Positions 53,843 through 62,863 of a DNA stretch of 64,000 nt are shown here, piece after piece (the stretch's first letter is position 1; every line of letters begins with the position of its first letter). Under the pieces are notes generated by a model that saw nothing but the letters and a program-made list of their open reading frames with translations, did no database searches and had not been told where the DNA came from. The stretch covers positions 2,493,326 through 2,557,325 of the forward strand of contig NZ_CP084098.1 of the NCBI RefSeq assembly GCF_036345015.1, in the 5' to 3' direction. Made by a program: the position numbers and the translations under genes. This DNA is from Cyanobacterium sp. Dongsha4. GTDB taxonomy: Bacteria; Cyanobacteriota; Cyanobacteriia; Cyanobacteriales; Cyanobacteriaceae.

Positions 53843-54793
53843 TTAATTATTTTCAACAATAACAGGATTTTCCCAATTAGTTTTTTTCCGCCACCATCCT
53901 AATAATGTACTAGCAACAAAAATACTAGAATAAGAACCAGCAAAAATACCAATAATTAAAGCAAGGGCAAAATATTTTAAGGTTTCCCCTCCAAAGAGAA
54001 AAATTGCTACTAAAGGTAATAGAGTTGTGACACTGGTGTTTATAGAACGGGTTAAAGTTTGATTGACGGCAACATCAATAATTTCATTCATTGAATCAGC
54101 ATTGCTAGTTTTACTAATTTCCCTGATTCTGTCATAAATAACGACAGTATCGTTAACCGAATAACCGATAATAGTTAACAATGCTACAAGAAACAGAGTA
54201 TCAATTTCTAAGCCCATAATCAAACCTAAAATGGCAAATACTCCAGAAGTAATTAACACATCATGGAATAAGGCAACAATGGCAAAAATTGCGTAATCGG
54301 TTTGGAAGCGGAAACTTAAGTAAACGACAGTACCAACGAAAGAAACAAGTAAGGCTAAAATACCAGAGACAAAAAGTTCTTTTCCTATGGTAGGCCCTAC
54401 CGTATCAATTTGGGTACTTTCAGCTTTAAATACACCTATTTTCTGTTGTAGGGCATCTTGAAGTTTTGTTCTTTCTTCCACATCAAGAGTTTTTGTCCGA
54501 ATAGAAATACCCTGTTTTTCTTGTCCAACTATTTGAATACTACTGTTACCTAAATTTTCTTCTTCTAATACTTCTCTTACCTCATTGGCAGTCAAGGCAC
54601 GGGAGCAATTATCAGGTACAGTACAATCTAATTCTATTTGTAAGCGAGTACCACCGACAAAATCAAGACTAGGACGAATCACACTACCGATAGAAGAATA
54701 GGAAATAATCATCGCCACAATACTGCCCAGACAAAGAATAGCGGATATTGTCCACCATAATTTTTCCCATTTAACAACACTAAATTTAATCAT
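53843..54793 (-). CDS. secF: Protein translocase subunit SecF
   Basis: SecF pairs with SecD to drive late steps of Sec-dependent export, using proton motive force. The 316-residue protein has six spans, the early motif [16 protein letters not shown], and the central [14 protein letters not shown] and [17 protein letters not shown] motifs. It follows secD on the same strand with a 147-base gap filled by short repeats, so the pair is probably still co-transcribed. The stop codon TAA shares its last two bases with the edge of a repeat element, so the natural C-terminus may have been altered (now ending VIVENN). Confidence 0.94.
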   Translation of the reverse strand: MIKFSVVKWEKLWWTISAILCLGSIVAMIISYSSIGSVIRPSLDFVGGTRLQIELDCTVPDNCSRALTANEVREVLEEENLGNSSIQIVGQEKQGISIRTKTLDVEERTKLQDALQQKIGVFKAESTQIDTVGPTIGKELFVSGILALLVSFVGTVVYLSFRFQTDYAIFAIVALFHDVLITSGVFAILGLIMGLEIDTLFLVALLTIIGYSVNDTVVIYDRIREISKTSNADSMNEIIDVAVNQTLTRSINTSVTTLLPLVAIFLFGGETLKYFALALIIGIFAGSYSSIFVASTLLGWWRKKTNWENPVIVENN

Positions 54794-54818
54794 AAGTAAT
54801 AGGTAATAAGTAATCTAA

Positions 54819-54938
54819 TGAGTTCGGAGTTCGGAAAAAGGCTTCAGGTTTCAGGTGTTGGGGGATTGAGGTGTTGCGGTATTTGGTAGAAAATAATTAA
54901 TTACCTTTGCCCCTTGCCCTTTGCCCTTTGCCCTTTGA
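54819..54938. repeat. Short-repeat cluster between secD and secF
   Basis: G-rich GAGTTCGGAGTTCGG and GGTTTCAGGTGTTGGG units are followed by an AT-rich break and a C-rich run of TTTGCCC heptamers (three or four copies near 54904-54936). The cluster sits inside a probable operon. Confidence 0.7.
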
Positions 54939-54940
54939 TT

Positions 54941-56353
54941 TTAATTATTAACTGCTTTTAGATTTGGGCAGAATAGTTCAGGGCGTTGACGCACCGCAGG
55001 AAAACCTAACACAGTAATTAGTAATAAAGTACGACTACAAGTTAAAGCAGTAAACATACTAACTACAACCCCAATAGCTAAAGTTAAAGCAAAACCTTTG
55101 ACTAAGCCTGAGCCTAACCAAAATAAAGCGGCACAAGCAATTAAAGTCGTTACGTTTCCATCTAAAATGCTGGAAAATGCTCGATAAAAACCAGATTCTA
55201 CCGCACGGTAAAGGGTTTTTCCATCTCTTAATTCTTCTCTAGTGCGTTCAAAAATCAACACATTGGCATCTACCGCCATACCGATACTGAGAACAAAACC
55301 TGCAATACCGGGTAAAGTTAGGGTCACTCCTGCTAGGGAAAAACAAGCTAAAGTTAGTAAAGCATAAATAATTAGGGCTATGTCCGCCAAAAATCCGGGG
55401 AGACGGTAATAAATGACCATATAGACCAAAACAAGGGCTAAACCTACTAAACCAGCGATAATACTGCGACGAATACTATCTTGTCCTAGGGTTGCCCCTA
55501 CTGTGCGATTTTCTACTATTTTGACGGGTAAGGGTAAAGCACCACCTTCTAGTTGTAAGGCTAGTTCTCTGGCTTGTTCTAGGGTAAAGCCTCCACCTCC
55601 TGAAATGGTTGCTCTTCCTCCCATAATTCCTGTACTGGCATATTCAGCACTAACGGTGGGAGAACTAATTAATTCGTCATCGAGAAAGATACCTAAAGTT
55701 CTACCAGTACCTGCAATTTGTTTAGTTAATTCAGCAAAAAGTCTTCCTCCTTCGTTGTTAAATTCTAAAACTACTTCCCAATCATTACCTTGAGGGGCAG
55801 GTTGAAAATTCGCTCCCTGTAATTTCTCACCGTTTAACTCAGTTTTTTCATACAATTGCGTTGAAAGTTCCTCAATTTGTTTTTCAACAGCTTCAATTTT
55901 GCTCTGTTGTGCTTCTAGGGCTTCTCCCTGTAGGGATTGGGCTTGAAAAATTAAACTCGCTAATTCTTGCTGTTTGATTTGATACTCTGCCCGAATTTCT
56001 TGGTTATCGGTTTCCACACGAAAATCTAGTAAGGCTGTTCCCCCTAAAACCCTTTCTGCTTCTTCGGGATCACTAACGCCGGGTAATTGAACTAAGATGC
56101 GATCGCTCCCTACAGTTTGCACTACCGCCTCAGAAACTCCTAAACCATTGACTCGATTACTAATTACCGATTGCACCCCTTGTAATTTTTCAGGGGTAAT
56201 TTCAGGCACTTGGGGGGTAGTTTCTAGCTGAATTGTTAACTGAGAACCGCCTCTTAAGTCTAAACCTAATTGTAGAGGCAAATTTATCAAAGTTACGATC
56301 GCTGTTGCCACTAAAATAATAATTAAAATTATAAAAGCCCTTTGTCTTTCCAT
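54941..56353 (-). CDS. secD: Protein translocase subunit SecD
   Basis: A 470-residue six-span protein. It starts with one membrane span and the signature LGLDLRGGSQLTIQLE, has a large P1 periplasmic domain with a coiled-coil-like insertion (about 110-180), and has the core GIAGFVLSIGMAVDANVLIF followed by FERTREELRDGKT. Arg/Glu pairs for proton coupling are in their usual places. It lies between pdhB and secF on the same strand. pdhB-secD-secF order is, as I recall, conserved in several cyanobacteria, which suggests co-expression. Confidence 0.95.
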   Translation of the reverse strand: MERQRAFIILIIILVATAIVTLINLPLQLGLDLRGGSQLTIQLETTPQVPEITPEKLQGVQSVISNRVNGLGVSEAVVQTVGSDRILVQLPGVSDPEEAERVLGGTALLDFRVETDNQEIRAEYQIKQQELASLIFQAQSLQGEALEAQQSKIEAVEKQIEELSTQLYEKTELNGEKLQGANFQPAPQGNDWEVVLEFNNEGGRLFAELTKQIAGTGRTLGIFLDDELISSPTVSAEYASTGIMGGRATISGGGGFTLEQARELALQLEGGALPLPVKIVENRTVGATLGQDSIRRSIIAGLVGLALVLVYMVIYYRLPGFLADIALIIYALLTLACFSLAGVTLTLPGIAGFVLSIGMAVDANVLIFERTREELRDGKTLYRAVESGFYRAFSSILDGNVTTLIACAALFWLGSGLVKGFALTLAIGVVVSMFTALTCSRTLLLITVLGFPAVRQRPELFCPNLKAVNN

Positions 56354-56466
56354 TTATATAAATAAGCTAGTTTATATTTAAAATCTTCTGATGAAGATAG
56401 TGAATAGTTAATAATTGATAGTTAATAATTAATAATTCAAAACTCCGTACTCCAAACTTCTAACCC

Positions 56467-57450
56467 CTAAATCTGATTATTCATAATCTTGCGTACCGCA
56501 TCGACAATTTGTTCTGGTTGTACGATAGTTAAACGCTCTAAAGTTCCATTATAAGGAGTGGGAATATCTTGAGATGAAAGACGAATAACAGGAGCATCTA
56601 ATTCATCAAATAATTGGTCATTAATTGAAGCAGTTAACTCCGCACCAATTCCTCCAGTTTTCATACATTCTTCTACGATAATGACTTTATGAGTTTTACG
56701 CACAGATTCGCCAATGGTTTCCATATCTAAAGGCTTCAAGGAAATTAAGTCAATGATTTCAGGATCATAACCATCTTTTTCCAATTGTTTTAAAGCCTGT
56801 AAACAGTGATGTCTCATGCGAGAATAAGTCAGGATAGTAACATCTTTACCTTCTCTAACTATTTCTGCTTTATCTAAGGGCAAAGTATATTCGTAGTCTG
56901 GTAAGTTCTCTTTTAAATTGTATAATAAAACGTGTTCAAAAAACAGTACGGGGTTATCATCTCTAATGGCAGATTTCATTAAACCCTTAGCGTTGTAAGC
57001 AGTAGAACAAGCCACAATTTTTAAGCCCGGTACAGCCTGAAAATAGGCTTCTAAACGTTGAGAATGTTCTGCACCTAATTGTCTGCCTACCCCTCCAGGA
57101 CCTCTAATCACTGTAGGAATTTTAAAGTTACCCCCAGAAGTATAACGTACCATCCCGGCATTATTAGCAATTTGGTTAAAAGCAAGAAGAAGAAAACCCA
57201 TGTTCATCCCTTCAATAATGGGGCGTAATCCCGTCATCGCCGCACCAACTGCCATTCCTGTAAAGCTATTTTCTGCAATGGGAGTATCTAAAACCCTAAA
57301 TTCTCCGTATTTCTGATATAAACCCTTTGTTACTTTGTATGATCCACCATAATGACCGACATCTTCACCTAAAACAAATACTTTGTCATCTCTTGCCATT
57401 TCTTCATCGATAGCTTGACGCAAAGCATTAAACATTAATGTTTCTGCCAT
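56467..57450 (-). CDS. pdhB: Pyruvate dehydrogenase E1 component, beta subunit
   Basis: The 327-residue protein has the transketolase-like fold of E1-beta: [19 protein letters not shown] at the start, [20 protein letters not shown], and [20 protein letters not shown]. It helps form the active site with E1-alpha and thiamine diphosphate for oxidative decarboxylation of pyruvate. The gene encoding E1-alpha is not adjacent. It is first in a likely pdhB-secD-secF unit, 113 bases before secD, and is divergent from the SSB-like gene, 125 bases away. Confidence 0.95.
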   Translation of the reverse strand: MAETLMFNALRQAIDEEMARDDKVFVLGEDVGHYGGSYKVTKGLYQKYGEFRVLDTPIAENSFTGMAVGAAMTGLRPIIEGMNMGFLLLAFNQIANNAGMVRYTSGGNFKIPTVIRGPGGVGRQLGAEHSQRLEAYFQAVPGLKIVACSTAYNAKGLMKSAIRDDNPVLFFEHVLLYNLKENLPDYEYTLPLDKAEIVREGKDVTILTYSRMRHHCLQALKQLEKDGYDPEIIDLISLKPLDMETIGESVRKTHKVIIVEECMKTGGIGAELTASINDQLFDELDAPVIRLSSQDIPTPYNGTLERLTIVQPEQIVDAVRKIMNNQI

Positions 57451-57575
57451 CTATATTCCTTTATATACTAATTTTTAATATTTACAGCAAAGATGATCTT
57501 ATCATTTTTTCACAACCTGAAGATAATTGGAATTATATGCTAATATGATATTTATTTAGTACATAGTTACCTAGT

Positions 57576-57932
57576 ATGAGTTTAAATATAGTACATTTAG
57601 TAGGAAGAACAGGGACAGATCCTGAAATTCGCTATTTTGATTCAGGTTCGGTTAAATGTCGTCTTACTTTAGCGGTTAATCGTCCCACAAAAAAAGATGA
57701 TTCCACTGACTGGTTCGAGTTGGAAATTTGGGGCAAAACGGCAGAAGTTGCGGCTAATTATGCAAAAAAAGGTAGTTTAATCGGCGTGCAAGGTTCTTTA
57801 AAAATTGATACTTGGAGCGATCGCACCACTGGAGAAAATCGTTCTAAGCCAGTAATTAGAGTGGATAGACTTGATTTATTGGGGTCAAAACGAGACAATG
57901 AAAACTATAACCAAAATAACGATAATTTTTAA
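57576..57932 (+). CDS. Single-stranded DNA-binding protein (SSB family, short)
   Basis: The 118-residue protein is an SSB OB-fold: SLNIVHLVGRTGTDPEIRYF, CRLTLAVNRPTKKDDSTDWF, and GKTAEVAANYAKKGSLIGVQG followed by SLKID. The C-terminal tail is short and Asn-rich (NENYNQNNDNF) and lacks the usual DDDIPF tip that recruits partner proteins. It may therefore be the cyanobacterial main SSB with an altered tail or a secondary SSB. The glycosyltransferase gene begins only six bases after its stop, so the two are one operon by spacing. Confidence 0.88.
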   Translation: MSLNIVHLVGRTGTDPEIRYFDSGSVKCRLTLAVNRPTKKDDSTDWFELEIWGKTAEVAANYAKKGSLIGVQGSLKIDTWSDRTTGENRSKPVIRVDRLDLLGSKRDNENYNQNNDNF

Positions 57933-57938
57933 CCATTA

Positions 57939-59084
57939 ATGAAAATCGCTCTGGTACATGAATGGCTTACCCCAAAAGCAACGGGAGGTTCAGAATTAGT
58001 AGTCAAGGAAATTTTACAGTTTATTGATGCTGAGGTTTTTGCTCTCATTGACTTTGAATCGGTAAATCCCCATAGTTATCTGTATCAGAGAGAAATCAAA
58101 ACTACTTTTTTGCAACACTTTCCTTTTAGTGGCAATGGTGTGCAGAAATATTTACCTCTGTTACCCCTTGCCATTGAACAACTCAACCTTACTGAGTATG
58201 ATGTGGTGTTATCTTCCTCCCACGCAGTGGCTAAAGGAGTGATTACTCGTCCTGATCAACCTCATATATGTTACTGCCATACCCCGATGCGTTATGCTTG
58301 GGACTTAACTTTCGATTATCTAGATCGCACCTCTGCAGGAAAAGGGATTCAGGGCATTTTCACCCGTTATTTACTCCACCAATTACGCCAATGGGATGTC
58401 ATCTCTGCTAATCGAGTGGATTTTTTTATTGCTAATTCCCATCACACAGCAAGAAGAATTTGGCGTTGTTATCGTCGTCAGGCAAAAGTAATTTATCCCC
58501 CAGTACAAGTTTCTCAATTTCCCTTCAAAGCAGAAAAATCTGATTATTATCTCACCGTTTCCCGTCTGGTTAGTTACAAAAAAGTTAGTATGATTGTGGA
58601 GGCTTTTAACCGTAACGGTTTACCCCTTGTGGTCATTGGAGAAGGGGCAGAAATGGACTATATAAGAGCGATCGCCAAACCGAATATTACCCTTTTGGGT
58701 TCAGTGGATGACAAGACTTTAAAAGAATATATGTCCAACGCTAAAGCCTTTATTTATGCCGCCTGTGAAGATTTTGGCATCGCCATTGTGGAAGCCCAAG
58801 CCTGTGGAACTCCCGTGATCGCGTATAGTGGAGGAGGTGCATTAGAAACAGTGATTGACATTAGAAATAACAGTCAACAAGGTACAGGAATATTATTTTC
58901 TCCTCAAACAGTAGAAGGTTTGCTCGAAGGGGTAAAAACTTTTACTATATTAGAGAAGGAATTTAAACCAGAAAATGCTCGTATCCAAGCTGAAAAGTTC
59001 AGTGCTGAAACATTTAAACAAGATTATCTGGCTTTTTTTGACCAATGTTGTCAAAATTTTGAGATCATAAGGTTTAAAAATTGA
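57939..59084 (+). CDS. GT4-family glycosyltransferase
   Basis: A 381-residue GT-B enzyme. The N-terminal domain starts IALVHEWLTPKATGGSELVV, and the C-terminal domain has YLTVSRLVSYKKVSMIVEAF, VVIGEG and EDFGIAIVEAQACGTPVIAY (EX7E). FIANSHHTARRIWRCYRRQA is typical of polysaccharide GT4 enzymes in cyanobacteria. It follows the SSB gene by six bases and precedes, by about 130 bases, an initiating sugar-phosphate transferase, so it likely works in exopolysaccharide or O-antigen-like glycan assembly on the cytoplasmic face. Sugar and acceptor are unknown. Confidence 0.9.
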   Translation: MKIALVHEWLTPKATGGSELVVKEILQFIDAEVFALIDFESVNPHSYLYQREIKTTFLQHFPFSGNGVQKYLPLLPLAIEQLNLTEYDVVLSSSHAVAKGVITRPDQPHICYCHTPMRYAWDLTFDYLDRTSAGKGIQGIFTRYLLHQLRQWDVISANRVDFFIANSHHTARRIWRCYRRQAKVIYPPVQVSQFPFKAEKSDYYLTVSRLVSYKKVSMIVEAFNRNGLPLVVIGEGAEMDYIRAIAKPNITLLGSVDDKTLKEYMSNAKAFIYAACEDFGIAIVEAQACGTPVIAYSGGGALETVIDIRNNSQQGTGILFSPQTVEGLLEGVKTFTILEKEFKPENARIQAEKFSAETFKQDYLAFFDQCCQNFEIIRFKN

Positions 59085-59214
59085 ATTTTCTGGTCATAAT
59101 ACTAAATAATAAAACACAAAATTAAAATTTAAAAACAGAACAGATCATAATAATTGTCCTACTAGGCAATTTTCCGTATCTGTAATTATTTATGGTGTGA
59201 AGTGAAGGAGAAAC

Positions 59215-59937
59215 ATGACAGCAAATAGCCAACTTGTCTCTGTAAAGGTAATTCAAAGTTTGGCAAGACGGGGGTTAATTCGTCTCTCTCGTCAATCAAA
59301 CCGCGATCGCATTAAATTTACTAGAGAATTCTACAAACGAACCTTTGACATTGTCTTTTCGGCTTCGGTATTAATTCTATTTTCCCCTCTGTATGCAATC
59401 CTTGCTCTCTTGGTGGCTCTTAGCTCTCCTGGACCTATTTTCTATGCCCAAGAAAGAGTTGGAAAAAATTATCGGCATTTTAAATGTATTAAATTCCGTA
59501 CGATGGTAGTTAATGCTGATCAAGTGTTGGAAAAAATGTTATCGGAATGTCCAGAAAAAAGAAGGGAATTTGAGGAAAATTTTAAGCTAAAAGAAGATCC
59601 TCGTATCACTTGGATTGGCAAATTTTTGCGTTTGACTAGCCTTGATGAATTTCCCCAATTTTGGAACGTTTTAATGGGGGATATGAGTGTGGTGGGTCCT
59701 CGCCCTCTTGTTCCTGATGAGTTACATAAGTATGGTAGTAAAATGGAACGAGTTTTAACCGTCAAGCCTGGTATAACAGGCTTATGGCAAGTTTCTGGGA
59801 GAAATGACATCCCCTATCCTCAAAGGGTCTTAATCGATGTTTACTATGTTAATCATCATAATTGGCTTTTAGACCTGTGGATTATTATTAAAACCATTGG
59901 GGTTGTTCTTTTTCCTCAAAATAATGGTGCTTATTAG
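59215..59937 (+). CDS. Bacterial sugar transferase (WbaP/undecaprenyl-phosphate sugar-1-phosphotransferase family)
   Basis: This initiating phosphoglycosyltransferase loads a sugar phosphate onto undecaprenyl phosphate. The 240-residue protein has one hydrophobic re-entrant segment (about 45-70; FSASVLILFSPLYAILALLV). The catalytic blocks follow: YRHFKCIKFRTMVVNADQVL, LDEFPQFWNVLMGDMSVVGP and GITGLWQVSGRNDIPYPQRV. A good AAGGAG ribosome site lies just before the ATG. No N-terminal CoA-binding extension is present, so this is the short core form. It follows the GT4 gene. Confidence 0.93.
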   Translation: MTANSQLVSVKVIQSLARRGLIRLSRQSNRDRIKFTREFYKRTFDIVFSASVLILFSPLYAILALLVALSSPGPIFYAQERVGKNYRHFKCIKFRTMVVNADQVLEKMLSECPEKRREFEENFKLKEDPRITWIGKFLRLTSLDEFPQFWNVLMGDMSVVGPRPLVPDELHKYGSKMERVLTVKPGITGLWQVSGRNDIPYPQRVLIDVYYVNHHNWLLDLWIIIKTIGVVLFPQNNGAY

Positions 59938-59948
59938 ATTGGACATTT

Positions 59949-60074
59949 GGGGTATTGGAGTATTAGGGTATTGGGGGGAAACAAGTAATGAGTTCGGGGT
60001 ACTGTGTTAGGAGTTAAGAGTTAGAAGTTATTACTTATCAACTATTCACTATTTACCCTTACTCTTTACCCTTT
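59949..60074. repeat. Short-repeat cluster before feoA
   Basis: G-rich GGGGTATTGGAGTATTAGGG units are followed by TTAGGAGTTAAGAGTTAGAA and a C-rich TTACCCTTACTCTTTACCCT half. It lies between convergent genes. Confidence 0.65.
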
Positions 60075-60328
60075 CAAATATTATTGACTAATACTAAATC
60101 CGCCTCTTGAGAACGAAGTGCGATCGCAGTTGTGCTACCAACTTTAACATGGAGAGTTCCCCCTAACCAAGATTTACGAATTACTTTCACCTTTTTTCCC
60201 GACACTAAACCGAGAGACTGAAAACGAGTGGTTAAGGCTTGACCATGAATACCCGTGATAATCTGGTTAATGATAGCTGTTTTTCCACATTCTAAATTGG
60301 TTAAAGGAATATTATTATTTGATTTCAT
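60074..60328 (-). CDS. feoA: FeoA-family protein
   Basis: An 84-residue SH3-like protein of the FeoA family: LTNLECGKTAIINQIITGIH, QALTTRFQSLGLVSGKKVKV and LHVKVGSTTAIALRSQEADL. FeoA normally assists FeoB ferrous-iron uptake; no feoB is nearby, so it may act with a distant FeoB. It is divergent from sir across about 110 bases that include a HIP1 octamer near 60390. The start is the ATG at 60328. Confidence 0.9.
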   Translation of the reverse strand: MKSNNNIPLTNLECGKTAIINQIITGIHGQALTTRFQSLGLVSGKKVKVIRKSWLGGTLHVKVGSTTAIALRSQEADLVLVNNI

Positions 60329-60438
60329 AGTTGTTTTGGCAAGGTAGTTACTTTTTAAAACTAATATTTTATTTTTGCATACTAAGAAGCGATCGCATTA
60401 AAATGAAATAAGTATGAGAACTAAACAGAAAAAATATA

Positions 60439-62370
60439 ATGAGTAATCGTGCCACCGCGCAAAAAAAACCTTCAAAAGTAGAAAGTTTAAAAGAAAAGAG
60501 CAATTTTTTAAGAGAACCGATCTTAACTGAATTACAATTAGATACAACTCATTTCAGCGAAGACGGGATTCAAATTCTTAAATTTCACGGCTCTTATCAA
60601 CAAGATAATCGAGATAATCGCAAAAAAGGACAAGAAAAAGATTATCAGTTTATGTTGCGCACCCGTAGCCCTGGGGGTTTTATTCCTCCTCAGCTATATT
60701 TGACCCTAGAAAGATTGTCAGAAGAATACGGCAATCATACCCTAAGAACTACCACCAGACAAGGCTATCAAATTCACGGTATCCTCAAAAAAGATCTCAA
60801 AACAGTAATCTCCAACATTGTTAAAAGTATGGGATCAACCTTAGGGGCTTGTGGTGATTTGAATCGCAACGTTATGGCACCCCCTGCACCCTATAAAAAT
60901 AGTCCTGAGTATCAACTAGCTTGGGAATATGCCGATAAAATTGCCGACTTATTAACACCCCAAACAGGTGCTTACTATGAAATTTGGTTAGATGGAGAAA
61001 AAGCCATCAGCGCCGAGGAAGCCCCCGAAATTAAAACTGCACGGCAGAAAAACGGTAATGGTACTATATTTACCGACTCTATTGAGCCTATTTATGGCAC
61101 TCATTATATGCCCCGTAAATTCAAATGCTGTGTCACAGTGCCTGGAGACAACTCTGTTGATATTTATACCCATGACCTCAGTTTAGTTGTCATAACTAAT
61201 AAAAAAGGAGAATTACAGGGTTTCAATATTTTAGCAGGAGGAGGACTTGGTAGAACTCATCGTAAAGAACAAACTTTTGCTAGAGCCGCCGATGAAATAG
61301 GCTTTGTTGCTAAAAATGATGTTTTTGACCTAGTTAAAGCCGTTGTTGCTACCCAAAGGGATTACGGCGATCGCACCGACAGAAGACACGCTCGTTTAAA
61401 ATACTTAATTAACGATTGGGGCGTAGAAAAATTCAGAAACAAAGTAGAAGAATATTTTGGCAAAAAACTCAAACCATTCAAAAAACTACCCCAGTGGAAA
61501 TACGAAGACTACTTAGGATGGTATGAACAAGGAGACGGTAAACTGTTTTTAGGTATCTCCATCGAAAATGGTAGGGTAAAAAATGAGGGAGATTTTCAAC
61601 TCAAAAATGCCCTGAAAAAAGTCATTGAAAAATATGAACTTCCCACCCGTCTAACTCCCAATCATAATGCCATTATTTATGAAATTGAACCTAAGTGGCA
61701 AGAAGACATCGAAAAAATATTTCTCTCCCACGGCGTAGAAATCAATCCTGATAACGTTAATCATCTTACTCGCTATGCTATGGCTTGTCCTGCACTACCT
61801 ACCTGCGGATTAGCTACCACAGAATCAGAGCGCATTATTCCTAGTATCTTGACACGCATTGACACCCTCTTAGCTAAATTGGGAATGGCAGAAGAAACCT
61901 TTGTAATTAGAATGACAGGATGTCCTAATGGTTGCGCTCGTCCTTATATGGCAGAATTAGGTTTTGTAGGAGACTCCCCCAATGTCTATCAAATTTGGTT
62001 AGGTGGATGCCCCAATCAAACCCGTTTAGCACGTCCCTATGTTGATAAACTAAATATAGCGGAGTTAGAAACATTTTTAGAACCATTATTGGTTTATTTC
62101 CGTGATTCTAAAAAGAAAAAGGAAACTTTTGGACAATTTTGTCATCGAGTCGGCTTTGATGCTTTACGCACCTTTGCCAATGAATATCAACCTAATGCAG
62201 AAAATGTTATGAAAAAGACGACTAAAAAATCTCGTGGTACAAGAAATGAGCATCGCATCAGTGTTAACGATGAATGGTATCAAAAATTAAAAACCATCTC
62301 CAAAAACGATAACAAGCCTATGAGTCAAATTGTATCTGAGGCTTTAGAAAATTATTTTACTAACAAATAA
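60439..62370 (+). CDS. sir: Ferredoxin-sulfite reductase with C-terminal ribbon-helix-helix extension
   Basis: Sir reduces sulfite to sulfide with six electrons from ferredoxin. The 643-residue protein has the siroheme/4Fe-4S cysteines C450 and C456 (CPALPTC) and C495 and C499 (CPNGC), a CX5C-CX3C set, in the order expected. [14 protein letters not shown] is the first siroheme-pocket block. After the catalytic part a basic linker ([13 protein letters not shown]) leads to an RHH-like module of about 38 residues ([20 protein letters not shown], ending [12 protein letters not shown]). Plant SiR binds DNA in plastid nucleoids, so DNA binding here is a reasonable guess. feoA is divergent upstream; no other cys gene is adjacent. 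Confidence 0.95.
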   Translation: MSNRATAQKKPSKVESLKEKSNFLREPILTELQLDTTHFSEDGIQILKFHGSYQQDNRDNRKKGQEKDYQFMLRTRSPGGFIPPQLYLTLERLSEEYGNHTLRTTTRQGYQIHGILKKDLKTVISNIVKSMGSTLGACGDLNRNVMAPPAPYKNSPEYQLAWEYADKIADLLTPQTGAYYEIWLDGEKAISAEEAPEIKTARQKNGNGTIFTDSIEPIYGTHYMPRKFKCCVTVPGDNSVDIYTHDLSLVVITNKKGELQGFNILAGGGLGRTHRKEQTFARAADEIGFVAKNDVFDLVKAVVATQRDYGDRTDRRHARLKYLINDWGVEKFRNKVEEYFGKKLKPFKKLPQWKYEDYLGWYEQGDGKLFLGISIENGRVKNEGDFQLKNALKKVIEKYELPTRLTPNHNAIIYEIEPKWQEDIEKIFLSHGVEINPDNVNHLTRYAMACPALPTCGLATTESERIIPSILTRIDTLLAKLGMAEETFVIRMTGCPNGCARPYMAELGFVGDSPNVYQIWLGGCPNQTRLARPYVDKLNIAELETFLEPLLVYFRDSKKKKETFGQFCHRVGFDALRTFANEYQPNAENVMKKTTKKSRGTRNEHRISVNDEWYQKLKTISKNDNKPMSQIVSEALENYFTNK

Positions 62371-62403
62371 GCAGTAGGGATTGGGGTATTGGGGAAAAAC
62401 GAG

Positions 62404-62507
62404 TTAGGAGTTAGGAGTTAGGAGTTAGGAGTTATTAATTCTTGATTCTTAATTATTAAACCATTCCCTATTCCCTATTCCCTATTTACCTTTGCCCTTT
62501 GCCCTTT
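62404..62507. repeat. Cluster of three different 7-bp tandem repeats
   Basis: Four exact copies of TTAGGAG (62404-62431), then an AT-rich break, three exact copies of ATTCCCT (62463-62483), and two exact copies of TTTGCCC plus a partial third (62491-62507). This is the clearest example in the window of the heptamer clusters. It lies in the 248-base gap after sir. Confidence 0.85.
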
Positions 62508-62618
62508 GGTTTCTTTCGACAATTTTATGAACTTCAAAAGAAAATTTTTAGGTTTGTTTTTTCTTTTCCCATATATATTGAAAATAGGTAAAAATAATTA
62601 GTCTGTAGGGAAAATATT

Positions 62619-62807
62619 ATGTCTGAAGATACCCAAAAATTAAGGAAAATGATTGAAAATGCTTTAGCGGATGGGGTTTTGTCTCGTGCTGAAAGTGAAA
62701 TGATAAAAAGAGAAATCTATGCCGATAAAAAAGTTACTCCCGAAGAAGCTAGACTTTGGCAAGATTTACAAAGAAAAATATCCGATGGAGAAATAGAAAT
62801 TAATTAA
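62619..62807 (+). CDS. Small TerB/EF-hand-like helical protein, 62 aa
   Basis: A 62-residue all-helical acidic protein: DTQKLRKMIENALADGVLSR, AESEMIKREIYADKKVTPEE and LWQDLQRKISDGEIEIN. The A(L/D)xDGxLSxAExxxI pattern occurs twice in relaxed form and resembles half of a TerB or EF-hand-like unit. The function is unknown; similar short proteins exist across cyanobacteria. It has its own leader of about 110 bases and is convergent with the GT gene. Confidence 0.7.
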   Translation: MSEDTQKLRKMIENALADGVLSRAESEMIKREIYADKKVTPEEARLWQDLQRKISDGEIEIN

Positions 62808-62863
62808 AAAAGTCGGAATTATAGCAACTTAATCTTATCCAGTTTAGTATATTTATCCTAAAA

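Noticed and set aside
62404-62507. Heptamer clusters as CRISPR or phage attachment sites
   Set aside because: The units are contiguous with no spacers, and no cas genes, integrase or prophage genes are present.
62527-62601. A 24-codon reading frame (MNFKRKFLGLFFLF...) in the sir 3' spacer
   Set aside because: It is too short, has no ribosome site, and lies in AT-rich sequence where hydrophobic frames arise by chance.
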